The notes under the pieces: generated by a model
The model's database searches: none
The model's input: the letters and a program-made list of their open reading frames with translations, nothing else
What the model was told of the DNA's origin: nothing
Assembly (NCBI GenBank): GCA_018292915.2
Contig: JACVVK020000091.1
Coordinates: 515,001 to 579,000 of the forward strand
Source of the DNA: Batillaria attramentaria
Lineage: Eukaryota; Mollusca; Gastropoda; Batillariidae
Direction of reading: 5' to 3'
DNA: 64,000 bases
Made by a program: the position numbers and the translations under genes
Shown here: in pieces, positions 30,868 to 49,371 of the stretch
Numbering within the stretch: position 1 is the first letter of the stretch
How the letters are laid out: the number at the start of each line of letters is the position of its first letter

Positions 30868-33146
30868 CTAGTGCTGGCCCTGGACGTGGGGGTGACGACA
30901 GATAAGCACGGGACAGTCGGCGTGATGCAGCACCGAGTCGGACACGCTACCCATGAACGTGCGGCGCACTTTGCCCATACCACGTGACCCGATGACGATG
31001 AGCGTGGCGTTGACCTTCCTGGCAAAGTCCAGTACCGTCTCCCAGGGTTCCATGCCCTGTAGGGCCTCGAACTTGGCCTGAACCTGCACGTGATACACGC
31101 AACGTGAATTTAGGACACCGGGCTCCGGACAATGCAAACTAGGTCAGTTTAAGGAGTACAGCGTGGTTAATGTGTTAATCAGTGTGTGGGAGTGTGCATG
31201 TTTGGAGACACTGAAAAGTGGTATGTACGAACTGGGACCCTCTCCTATCGATTGCCTAGCACGGTGGTCAATTCGGCTTTTCCTAATCCCCCCCCCCCCT
31301 TCACCACCATCTCCCCCACCCACCCCCTTCCTCCTCTGCCCTCAATCCGCGTGGGACACGTTGCGAATTGACAAGGCAATATGAGAGCGCAAGCTCCGAG
31401 ATTCAGCAACAACCCCCCAAACCTTGTTTTTCTCTCTGATCCTGTATACTAATTGCCAGCGTGTTCAAATATTATACCCAGAACGCCAAAAGGCTCAACA
31501 CACGCGTAGAAAGCAAAAGACATCACAGATAAATTAATTCCTAAATTCTTGGCCACGGAGCCGGCCTTCTGCAAAATTAATTTTCACCGTAGGTCGTTTC
31601 ATTTAAACGTCCGTTTCCATGCTAGAACCAGGAAGCCATGACTTAGTCAGTAAGGATTTTGGTGGAGTGCTCACCAAAACTTGTGTAATGTTGATTGTAA
31701 ATCAACAAGTAAATACACAACAAAAACGTTTTGTGACACTCCCCTCATGTCGCGGGCACAAAACCACCCGTGCTTTGAAAGAAGGAACCTCGCGCACAGT
31801 ACAACATCGGTGCAAAACTACCCATACTTGTAAAGACGGGGGGGGGGGGGGGGGGGCCTCTTCACAAGCAAGAAGTTCTAGCGCACTTACTCCAGCCGCA
31901 GTGAGGATGTTTGTCACTTTGTCCCGCAAGGCGGCCGTGGTCTGAGCTGTCTCCTGTCTCAGCTCCCGCAGCCGCCCGGGGCTCGGGCCTGCCAGCACAC
32001 AACACGCATGATGAACACAGATCACATTCATTATTTAGTGAACTTTGAGAAGCAGGAATCCGACAGCAACTGTCGGCAGAATTTTTCTTAATCGATGGAG
32101 CGCCAGGTTCAAAATCAGTCCCGACCGTCTCGACTACCCCCTCTCAGTTCAGCAAAACTTACGAGACAAATTTCAGTTTTCGAAAGGATTTCATGTTTAT
32201 TCAATTTCATTACACAAAACTGAAACACTGCAACTAAGAAACACGAAGAACGTCCCTGACCTTCCATGGGTCCATAGCAGTCCCAGAACTCCGGCACGTG
32301 CACCACCTCCACGACGTTTCCCTCCTTATGCACGTGCTTCAGGTAATCTGAAACACAATAACCATTATCATTAATATCACGGCCACTCTATCACCTACTT
32401 GGATGCATCATTCATATTAATTTTAGTGTTGGTGAGTAAGTTGTTGTCATGGTATACAGTACCACGGAATTCATTCACTGGTCTGAGGTTGTTGCTGCAC
32501 TAAGTAGTAGTTGTTAAAAATGGTGGTGTTCACGATACTAACAAAACCAAATTCTCTGTCTCTACAGACCAAATTTTCACCATCCCCCTTCCCCAACGTT
32601 TTCTTCTTGTCCCCGCTCTCCACCCCCAAACCTGTACTGTTTTATTTCAGCTAAGCCGTTTTCTGCCTTGCCTATGAAGCAGTGTTGACAGATCTTGCAT
32701 AAACAATTATCACTTTTACACGACGTGCGTATTTCTGTGTAAATACGTAACACAGGCATCTTCAGCACCTTAAATTAATTCTCAGCACGTTCTCGCCGTA
32801 TCTGGCGACACACGTACATGTATTAATTCATTCCGTCCTCGGTTACAGTGTCAATATTCGGACGTGTCAGCACCTCCATGCATTACCATTCAGCAAACTG
32901 TTACAAGTCATTTACCCCCTGCACAACTTGTAATGACCCGGTATGCAGACCTGGCTGGCGTGATGTACAATGTGAAATTGAGACAAGCAAACACAAATGT
33001 ATGTCTACGACAGTGGAATTGAAACCACAAGGCTGAAGTCTTCATATGATTCAAACATCACAATATCTAGTAATTTACTTTGCAAGTAGGTCAACGCAGA
33101 ACGATATCGAGGTGGTTGATGTTACCTTTGTTGGTACAAGTGATAC

Positions 33147-33233
<87 letters not shown>

Positions 33234-34327
33234 TATTACCCTTCCTCAAATTTGGGCCCTCGAGCATGGGAAAGTTGTCTCACGGGGTTCCAATTTCAGG
33301 TAACCATGTATTTCGGATCTGATATGGGGGCAAAACTACCCACCGCATACCAATACACGGCCAACTTACAGGGATATGGATAATATTATGCAACATCAGG
33401 CACTAAGCGGTTACTGACTTGTGAGGGTGAAAATTATGACGCTACAATATCGTACATTCTCGCTATCATATATATACAGACCAACTAACCAGTACATAAC
33501 TGAAACAGGTGGGTTTGTCAACGAAAACTGACAGAATGCATACGCTGGTGAAAATGAACGCAATGCTGTCACCTAAAGAAATCAATATTGTCACAAAATG
33601 AACGCAGTGAGCACGCAGTTAACACATGGCAAACACATCTGTCCAAACTGATACCTCTGCGCATAAGTTATGTGCCATCGTCAATACATGAACGAACAGT
33701 AGCATTAACTCAATTCCTACAAAGTAAGTTGGGGGTTACTCAGATGCAAAGAATGTTTTTATACATTTCTAGTTCAACGCGAAATGATACTATGTATATA
33801 TATATATATAAAACACTAATGAGTACTATAACTAATGTTATTAAAACAATTGGGGGTGGTCGGTGGTCTAGTGGTCACCACGTCGTCACCAATGCGCGAG
33901 GTCAGGTTCGAGTCTCACTCGGGGCAAAGAATTTTTCTTTCTCGTATCAGTGGCACTGTTCATTCGGGCCGACCGTCGGGGAGGTTCTCTCCGGGTACTC
34001 CGGCTTCCTCCCTCTCTGTTTTGGAAATGTTCAGCCCATAAAATTCGAAAAATGAATGCAATTCAAATATTCCGAAACTCAAATTGATGTGCTGGCCCTT
34101 CGCAACACGTGACTGTTCTGCGGTACTAGCACGCATCACGGGCTGCTGATAGTAGCCAATCTACTATCTACGTCGCAACAACAACATGGTAACGCGGATG
34201 AAAAACACGTGTGCTAAACTTAGGCATCGGTTCACATTTGCGACCGACAAAGCCAATACTCACAATCAAGCGCGTAATCGCTGTGTTTGCTGGGATCAAC
34301 GCAGATCAGGACAACACTCTGTTCCAT
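30868..34327 (-). CDS. universal stress protein, copy A (four exons)
   Basis: Minus-strand exons: 34327-34264, 32347-32261, 31988-31891 and 31083-30868. All introns are GT-AG; phases are 1, 1 and 0. The 154-residue product begins MEQSVVLICVDPSKHSDYAL, the beta-1 strand with the conserved Asp, and contains YLKHVHKEGNVVEVVHV (strand 2). An amphipathic helix is encoded by exon 3. Near residues 118-132 GSRGMGKVRRTFMGS fits the ATP-binding pattern GxxGx9G(S/T), followed by SVLHHADCPVLICRH, the dimerisation strand. Length is that of a single-domain USP. USPs are small cytoplasmic nucleotide-binding proteins induced by stress; they are kept in molluscs and cnidarians but absent from vertebrates. ATP binding is predicted; the physiological role here is unknown. 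Confidence 0.93.
33140..33230 (+). repeat. (TGCG)n(TG)n compound microsatellite
   Basis: TGCG repeats pass into TG repeats inside USP intron 1. The same compound tract is in unit B (39072-39195) and unit C (49301-49378), each with its own length. Confidence 0.9.
33852..34068 (+). repeat. tRNA-derived SINE in USP intron 1, unit A
   Basis: A-box TGGTCTAGTGGTC near 33862 and B-box GGTTCGAGTC near 33905 mark a tRNA-like head. The body has CTCCGGGTACTCCGGCTTCC, a block common in aquatic-animal SINEs. The tail is A-rich (AAAATTCGAAAAATGAATGC). Copies in the same place are at about 40230 and 50480, so it predates the duplication. Confidence 0.7.
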
Positions 34328-34939
34328 TTTGTGTCTCGGCAAAGATGTACCAGTCGTGAAAAGAACAAGCGTCTAAAATCTCGTCTGCAGCGACTTGCGA
34401 AAATAGTTCAGTTTCATTCAGTACTGCTTTGGTTTTACAGTCGCACACTGACTGACCCGCCGCTCTGTCCCCGCGTCGAGTCTACGCCGCTGTCAGTGCT
34501 GGAATGACAGTCCGGTCAGTTGAATTCCTTGCCGGCAGCTAAATCAGTCCATTTCTTCAAAATGCCACTACCCCGGTCCGTGTCAGTGATATAACTATGA
34601 TATAATTATATGACGCAACTGAGTAGGGCGGCTCTCCCTGTCCACCCAGTATTGCTGAAGCGTGATGACCGCCGGCTGTGTCCAGTAATACCCGGTCACC
34701 CACAGCCGGCACAGAAAACTGATTTGCATAACGTTAGAACTGATTGTTGTACTGAAAGGCGTCACCGAGGCGTAACTAACCCGGCTGACTGTTGTGTAAT
34801 GCTCGTAACTTCTTACAGGAAAATGGCCTTGATGTTTACAAGCGGACACCAAGGTGGCATGTAGTCCTCAAACGGACATGAACCAGCGTGTGGTGCGGTC
34901 AGTTGGGCTGTGCTGGTGACTAGTGTGAGTATAGTACAA

Positions 34940-35110
34940 TAGTTGAGTTGGTTGGTTGTGGGTTCAACGTCTTTTTTTTTTCATCACACAAAGATGGAAA
35001 AGGAAAAGGTCAGAACAAATGTTGGTTTCCAGCTCAGTGAGATTCGAACTCACGGCCCCGACATTTGAAGTCCAACGCTTTAACTGCTCGGCTATCTCCG
35101 AGTCGACTCC
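34940..35110 (-). repeat. second tRNA-derived SINE (minus), unit A
   Basis: Reverse complement shows A-box TAGCCGAGCAGTTAAAG and B-box GTTCGAATCTCAC, a tRNA-Ser/Leu-like head, then a body ending near AACCCACAACC. Equivalent copies lie at about 41330-41490 and 57765-57930. Confidence 0.65.
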
Positions 35111-35261
35111 CCCGGCAACGAGAGAGAGAGGCCGGGTGGGTTTCTATCTGAGGGTTAAACGTCCCTTTCCACCACAAACGGGTGATATCAATGCCGTGGC
35201 ACTAGTAGCTGCAGGCCCGGTCCAGCCGAGACCACAGATTGGGAATGTCGGCATTAAATGT

Positions 35262-35327
<66 letters not shown>

Positions 35328-35391
35328 TGTGTGCAGTTAATGAGCATATATCATTTACGTCAGGTGTGCGCAGTTAATGAGCATATAATTA

Positions 35392-41768
<6,377 letters not shown>

Positions 41769-42529
41769 TGTGGTGGTGCTAAGCTGAAGTGGGAGTTCAG
41801 TCAACAAACTCCACCAGCACTGTCGTCTCTGCCAGTCTGGCCATGGCGAAATCAAGAGTTAGCCTTACTCCTTGGAGTGCCCGCTGGTGTGAGATGTGTA
41901 CGTGATACCAATGACTATATGGATAGTACTAGCAGTAAAAGTGAATCCGTACTGGCGCTTCCTGATGCAGGAAAAAAAATCAGTGGCGTGATACAGAAGA
42001 CGTCAAGCTTGCCTTTATCAAGGGCTGGCACCGATGAGAGGCAAGGTGTTTAATATTTTCAACGGTTGTTTCCCTTGACAGTACACCCCGCAGTACATGA
42101 TGGCCAATACAACAAGTCTTGCAAGAATGCATGGGAATGTTTCAGTCCGGCTTGTTTGTTTGTTTGTTTGTTTGTTTGTTTGTTTGTTTGTTTGTTTGGG
42201 GTTTTTTTGTCTTTTTTGGATCTTTTTTGACAAACTGACATGACAAACATAATTATACATGCATAAAGACATCGTAATACATCTCTTCTCCCCCCCCCCC
42301 CCCCCCAATACACACACATAAAACCAAGAACACATACACACACACACAAAACAAGAATAAACAAACAAAGAAACCCACACATATAAACTAAACTGAATAA
42401 ATAGATAAATAAGTTAAGCCGGTTACTTTTGGTGTGTGTGTTGATAGCTGGTTTTTTTTTTTTGTGGTTGGTTGTATGTTTCTTTGGCCACTCACTAAAA
42501 GACTGATATGGTCACTGCGCTGCACACAC

Positions 42530-42581
<52 letters not shown>

Positions 42582-42901
42582 TTCGAAGTACATTTGAATC
42601 ACTTTATAATTGATCTGGTTTTCTGCTACATGACATCAAACAGTTACAGTCGTGATCTTTCTAACCACTAGCCAGAAACAAAACAAAGTGAGGGGGGAAG
42701 GTCTTAAGATTGGACATAAATCCATGTGCTATTCAACAACTGAATACACTTACTTTAACCAACCGTTTTACTGTGTATGCATTCTCGCTTTTCGTAACTG
42801 ATGAACACATGGTGTTCTCTCTTATGTTAGTACGCTTTCACAAATTCATGTGGTTGGTATTAGCAAAGAAATGTAAATCAATGTGTTAAAGTTAACAACA
42901 G

Positions 42902-45282
42902 CTAGTGTACAAGTATATTGTATCTGCTAAATAATCTGGTGATATCTGCTATCAATATATGATAAATAATGACACTGATAAATGCCTGATAAACATAGGT
43001 AAAATGGGAAATGGGTTAGACTTCTAGTAAAGATAAACAAGAAGAAAGAAACTGTCTTACACACAAGAAAACATCACAATGGAATGGATGCAAATTTGGC
43101 GAAAAAGTACATGGATTTAGCACAGGATGATGTTCACATCAAATGCAAATGCAGAATCAAAAGGCAAGGCATGGGGGTCAGCTTGGTACACTGTTATTCA
43201 TGTAAGGAGTAGAAAATGATACAGCTTGGACGACATGAGAAAAAAACAAACCCCATGGCGTGAACACTGATTCCTGACATCCCATAATGGTCAATAGTGA
43301 TGGAAGATTCGCAAGGAAAACAAATATGGACACTGATTACGATGATCGCTAGTCTAGGTAAATGTGTGAATATAATCGCACTCAGTGCTTGCACAGAAAC
43401 GTCAAACAAGTACTGCTGGCAACAGAAGTACATCTACCTAACAAAGTTTTCGCCCCCGGCTGAGATTCGAACTCACAACCCAATCACTGAAATGTCCAAA
43501 ACTCTACCAGCTGGGCTATCGAGCTGTCTCCCCAAAGTTCTGTGAGCTGATGGTGCATGTCTAAAGATGACCAAGAATGCTATGTATTTCTGAACTGATG
43601 GCCATTTCAAAACTGAGCAGTGAAGTTGGTCTTGCATGCCTTGTGTTCGCTCTCAGAACAGAGGTACTGGCAATTTGCATAATATATATAGTGATATGTG
43701 CAACATTTTTGTATGTACGAAGAACCCTCAAAGATTTTGCTGCAAATGGAGTAGACATACTTATGCTATCGAATGAAATAAATGGTTTTGCTGGTACCGA
43801 TCTCGGGTCAGTGTTGACACTAACTTGTAAAATGTGTGCATGAAAAAAGGCTGACTATCACTGGACATATAACACCGTAAGTGTGTAAGGTAATATGCAA
43901 CACTCATGTTCTAAACCGGAAAGTTACCATATAGGTAATTTCCTATATCCGGTTGGCAACTATGAGCTAAGGAGCACTCCTTCTTTCATTCCTTCGACTG
44001 TTTGAACATTTACAGCAAACAAGTTTGACTTGAACTACAGAGAAATTCACCCCAGAGACCCTTCTTTTAGCCTTGTACTATTGACTAACTTGGCTTGCCC
44101 CAGCCCCTTATTGATACCCATGGAGTTTCTATCGTCACTGGTAAAAGGGGGCCAAGCTCCATGGCTTTGACATGAAATAGGCTCTTTCACCACTCAACGT
44201 CAGGTTTGTCTGATGGCCAGGAATTGATCAGGGCAGCTTCCGACAACAGAGCGGAAAGGAAACGGTTCTAACAGGTGCTGAAGTGGTCTCAGACATGCGG
44301 ACGACACATTTTGCCTGCAGACTTGCTGGAATTTTCACATCATTCTGAGCTGCCCAGAAGAAAAAGGTCGGCCCCTGTGCAAATTTTAGGAGGAAAGGAA
44401 GAGTCGCAATTTCTTTTTCATATGGGGCGGGAAAGTAGGTCAGCTTCTGTCACCGGAGGGCATTTGATTGCCAGGATAAACATTCTGTAGGTCCTCTTTA
44501 TGTGCGGTGAAGAGGGTAGGGATAGGAGGTAAAGTATGTTGAGTATAGCCTGAGATTCTCAGTTCTACCCTCTCAGCACACCCGATACTTTCAACATAAG
44601 CCTAGCGGAAAGGGTTACGCTTGGCAATAGAACTTCCAAAGTGGGTTAACAGCCGTACGTACGCTGTCAGAGAGAACGGCATAACTCATACATCAGCCTT
44701 CATACACTATCATGTACCTATTCCCAAGCTAAAATATCAACGTGTGCAGAAATGCAACTTCCCTACATCAGCTAACTGTCCCTCCCACTCCCCCAAATCT
44801 GTTCAAATTCAACTGACTAATGCAAATATTACGTCAGATTATACAACCTGAAAACGGGAAACAAAAAAGGTCATACCATACCATGTGCATTTGTTACCAT
44901 GCTGGCCTTCTCCGGCAGTTTACAATAGTCTAATAAGCAAACAGTATGAAGTTCTTCAATAAGGAACCGCCTTTAGAAATCTAATTTGCCTCTTGTGCAT
45001 GACTTTAAAAGATCTGGCTTTGTGCACAGACCTGAACCTTACTTTACACAACTCATTTGTGCACATCAACCACTGGATCATTCAAATAACAGCTTTGTGC
45101 TTCTAATCTTGTCTCAATTCCTGAGAAGGAAAAAAAATCAACCACCAAAGGTGATGGGCAAATAAATCATACATATTTCTTGAAGATCTGACAAGTCTGA
45201 AATGTCAGTTTAAGAGGTCTGCCACCAGGGCTGGTATGCATAAACTGATAACGGGATGTAAAGCATTCTAAACGTTTGATCC
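42902..45282. other. 2.4-kb block found only in unit C
   Basis: Units A and B read straight through at AACAACAGTCCTAAAC; in C about 2380 bp intervene. No terminal repeats, target duplication or long open frame was found. It includes a tRNA-derived SINE at 43450-43530. It may be an insertion in C or a deletion shared by A and B. Confidence 0.7.
43450..43530 (-). repeat. tRNA-like SINE head
   Basis: Reverse complement shows an A-box TAGCCCAGCTGGTAGAG and a B-box GTTCGAATCTCAG spaced as in a tRNA. It does not fold into a complete tRNA gene by eye and is best read as a SINE head. Confidence 0.5.
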
Positions 45283-45526
45283 GTCCTAAACTCTATCACA
45301 AAAGAACTAGGTAGAAGTCACCGTGTGAGATTCGTCAACAGTGCCGTTGTGGATGACGTATGTAGCGCAGAACACTAATGCGTTCAGTCTGTACCGGTGA
45401 CCCTTACTTAATACTCAGCACTACAGAGCCTCTCTACAATGACACTACAGCTATTTCAATGAACTATGACAGACAGACGCTACAGTTTGAGCTGAAGAAC
45501 CGTTGCCGAGTCCATTGCTTGATCGC

Positions 45527-47502
45527 CTAGTGCTGGCCCTGGACGTGGGGGTGACGACAGATAAGCACGGGACAGTCGGCGTGATGCAGCACCGAGTCGG
45601 ACACGCTACCCAAGAACGTGCGGCGCACTTTGCCCATACCACGTGACCCGATGACGATGAGCGTGGCGTTGACCTTCCTGGCGAAGTCCAGTATCGTCTC
45701 CCAGGGTTCCTTGCCCTGTAGGGCCTCGAACTTGGCCTGAACCTGCACGTGAAACACGCAACGTGAATTTAGGACACCGGGCTCCGGACAATGCAAACTA
45801 GGTCAATTTAAGAAGTACAGCGTGGTTAATGTGTCAATCAGTGTGTGGGAGTGTGCATGTTTGGAGACACTGAAAAGTGGTATGTACGAACTGGGACCCT
45901 CTCCTATCGATTGCCTAGCACGGTGGTCAATTCGGCTTTTCCTAATCCCCCCCCCCCCCCCCCACCCAATCACCACCATCTGCCCCCCCCCCCCCCCCCC
46001 CCATTCACCCCCTCCCTCCTTGTCAATCTTTGCCCTCAATCCGCGTGGGACACGTTGCGAACTGACAAGGCATTATGGGAGCGCATGCTCCGAGATTCAG
46101 CAACAACCCCCCAAACCTTGTTTTTCTATCTGATCCTGTATTCAGTTTTACACTAATTGCCAGCGTGTTAAAATATTATACCCAGAACGCCAAAAGGCTC
46201 AACACACGCATAGAAAGCAAAAGCCATCACAGATAAATGTATTCCTAAATTCTTGGCTACGGAGCCGGCCTTCTGCAAAATTAATTTTCACCGAAGGTCG
46301 TTTCATTTAAACGTCCGTTTCCATGCTAGAACCAGGAAGCCATGACTTAGTCAGTAAGGATATTAGTGAAGTGCTCATCAAAATTTGTGTAATGTTGATT
46401 GTAAATCAACAAGTAAATACACAACAAAACGTTTTGTGACACTCCCCTCATGTCGCGGGCACAAAACCACCCGTGCTTTAAAAGAAGGAACCTCGCGCGC
46501 AGTACAACATGGGTGCAAAACTACCCATACTTGTAAAGACGGGGGGAGGGGGGGGGGGAATAAACTCTTCACAAGCAAGAAGTTCTAGCACACTTACTCC
46601 AGCCGCAGTGAGGATGTTCGTCACTTTGTCCCGCAAGGCGGCCGTGGCCTGGGCTGTCTCCTGTCTCAGCTCCTGCAGCCGCCCGGGGGTCGGGCCTGCC
46701 AGCACACAACACGCATGATGAACACAGATCACATTCATTATTTAGTGAACTTTGAGAAGCAAGAATCCGACAGCAACTGTCGGCAGAATTTTTTTTTAAT
46801 CGATGGAGCGCCAGGTTCAAAATCAGTCCCGACCGTCTCGACTACCCCCTCTCAGTTCAGCAAAACGTGCGAGTCAAACTTCAATTTCAGCAAGGAATTC
46901 ACCTTATTCATGTTTATTTATTACACAAAAACTGAAACGCTGTAACAAAGAAACACGAAGAACGTCCCTGACCTTCCATGGGTCCATAGCAGTCCCAGAA
47001 TTCCGGCACGTGCACCACCTCCACGACGTTTCCCTCCTTATGCACGTGCTTCAGGTAATCTGAAACACAATAACCATTATCATTAATATCACGGCCACTC
47101 TATCACCTACTTGGATGCATCATTCATATTAATTTTAGTGTTGGTGAGTAAGTTGTTGTCATGGTATACAGCACCACGGAATTCATTCACTGGTCTGGGC
47201 TTGTTGCTACACTGAGTAGTAGTTGTTGTTCAGTAAAAAATGGTGGTGTTCACGATACTAACAAGACCAAATTCTCTATCTCTACAGACCAAATTTTCAC
47301 CATCCCCCTTCCCCAACGGTTTCCTCTTGTCCCCGCTCTCCACCCCCAAACCTGTCCTGTTTTATTTCAGCTAAGCCGTTTTCTGCCTTGCCTATGAAGC
47401 AGTGTTGACAGATCTTGCATAAACAATTATCACTTTTACACGACGTGCGTTTTTGGCTCCCTTGTGTAACAATGGGAGTCTATGTTATAACCCTCCGTCG
47501 TC

Positions 47503-47557
<55 letters not shown>

Positions 47558-49299
47558 GCAGTAAATCTTAACATTGGCATTTTCTCAGAATCTACAAATA
47601 GCACAGGCACCAAACTTGGCAGGCCGATAGACAGCCACAAGACCTTCCAAATATATCATTTTGAATGACCTTGACTCAAGGTCAAGGTCACTAAAGCTGT
47701 CTGTCTGAAAATTTTACATTGGCATTTTCTTGGAGTCTACAAAAACCAGAGGTTTTCAACTTTGCATGATGATAGACATTGATAAGAACTTTACAGATGT
47801 ACATGTGTTGAATGGCCTTGTGTGAAGGTCAAGGTCAGACAAGCTATTTTCCGCATTTCCTTAGAAAACTTTAACATTGGCATTTTCTCAGAATCTACAA
47901 ACAGCACAGGCACCAAACTTGGCATGATGATAGGCAGCTATAAGACCTTTCAAAATATATCATTCTGAATGACCTTGACTTAAGTTCAAGGTCACTAAAG
48001 CTGTTTGTTTGAAACTTTTTACATTGGCATTTTCTTCGAGTCTACAAAAACCAGAGGTTTTCAACTTTGCATGATGATAGACATTGATAAGAACTTTACA
48101 GATGTACATGTATTCAATGGCCTTGTGTCAAGGTCAAGGCTGTACAAGCTATTTTCCGCATTTCCGCAGTAAACCTTAACATTGGCATTTTCTCAGAATC
48201 TACAAACAGCAGAGGCACCAAACTTGGCATGTCTATAGACAGCCGTAAGACCTTTCAAAGCGTATCATGTTGAATGACTTTGACTCAAGGTCAAGGTCAC
48301 TAAAGCTGTCTGTTTCAAAATTTTTCATCGGCATTTTCTTGGAATCTACAGAAACCAGAGGTTTTAAACTTTATATGGTGATAGACATTGATAAGAACTT
48401 TACAGATATACATGTATTCAATAGCCTTGTATCAAGGTCAAGGCCGTACAAGCTATTTTTGTGAAACGGTAACATTGGCAATTTCTCAGAAACAACAAAC
48501 AGCAGAGGCGCCAAACCTGGTATGCTAATAGGCATTGATAAGACCTATATACCCATACCACTTAAATGACCTTGACTCAAGGTCAAGGTCATTAATGCTG
48601 TCTGTTGTGAATTTCAATATTACTGTTTTTGGAGAAACTACAAATACTAGATGCATCCAACTTGGCGTAATGATAGACATTGATATCTTATTTAAATGAC
48701 CTTGACCCAAGGTCAAGGCCATACAGTCAGTTTTGGGGAAAAGTGTAATATTGCCAGGAACTAAGAACACCAGAGACACCTTACTTGGCTTGATGATAGA
48801 TAGTGATAAGGTTTTTACAAACATACTCTTTTGAATGACCTTGACCCACGTCACAAGGGAGCCATGGAGGCTTTTGCCTCTCTAGTTCTATGTAAATACG
48901 TAACACAGGCATCTTCAGCACCTTAAATTAATTCTCAGCACGTTCTCGCCGTATCTGGCGACACACGTACATGTATTAATTCATTCCGTCCTCGGTTACA
49001 GTGTCAATATTCGGACGTGTCAGCACCTCCATGGATTACCATTCAGCAAACTGTTACAAGTCATTTACCCCCTGCACAACTTGTAATGACCCGGTATGCA
49101 GACCTGGCTGGCGTGAAGTACAATGTGAAATTGAGACAAGCAAACACAAATGTATGTCTACGACAGTGGAATTGAAACCACAAGGCTGAAGTCTTCATAT
49201 GATTCAAACATCACAATATCTAGTAATTTACTTTGCAAGTAGGTCAACGCAGAACGATATCGAGGTGGTTGATGTTACCTTTGTTGGTACAAGTGATAC

Positions 49300-49371
<72 letters not shown>

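Larger units (their letters stand above)
29529..35391 (-). repeat. tandem USP unit A (5863 bp)
   Basis: Starts TGTGGTGGTGCTAAGCTGAA and ends after GAGCATATAATTA. It is nearly identical along its whole length to 35392-41768, apart from microsatellite lengths and the absence of about 420 bp after the GT tract at 33180-33229. It carries one complete USP gene on the minus strand. Confidence 0.92.

Noticed and set aside
30792..31025. Minus-strand open frame rich in Ser/Arg over USP exon 4 (also at 36709 and 45451)
   Set aside because: It overlaps the USP exon in another frame; the USP frame has family motifs and correct splice sites.
32848..33036. A 62-codon plus-strand frame repeated in all three USP units with an EGF-like CRPGWRDVQCEI end
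   Set aside because: Conservation between units is explained by recent duplication of all the DNA. No splice partner or second EGF domain was found, and it lies antisense in USP intron 1.
35031..35105. Functional tRNA gene on the minus strand
   Set aside because: A- and B-boxes are present, but the acceptor and anticodon stems do not close, and a SINE body follows.
42902..45282. Helitron explanation for the 2.4-kb block (the reverse strand ends in CTAG)
   Set aside because: No hairpin lies before the CTAG and the other end does not start with TC at the junction.
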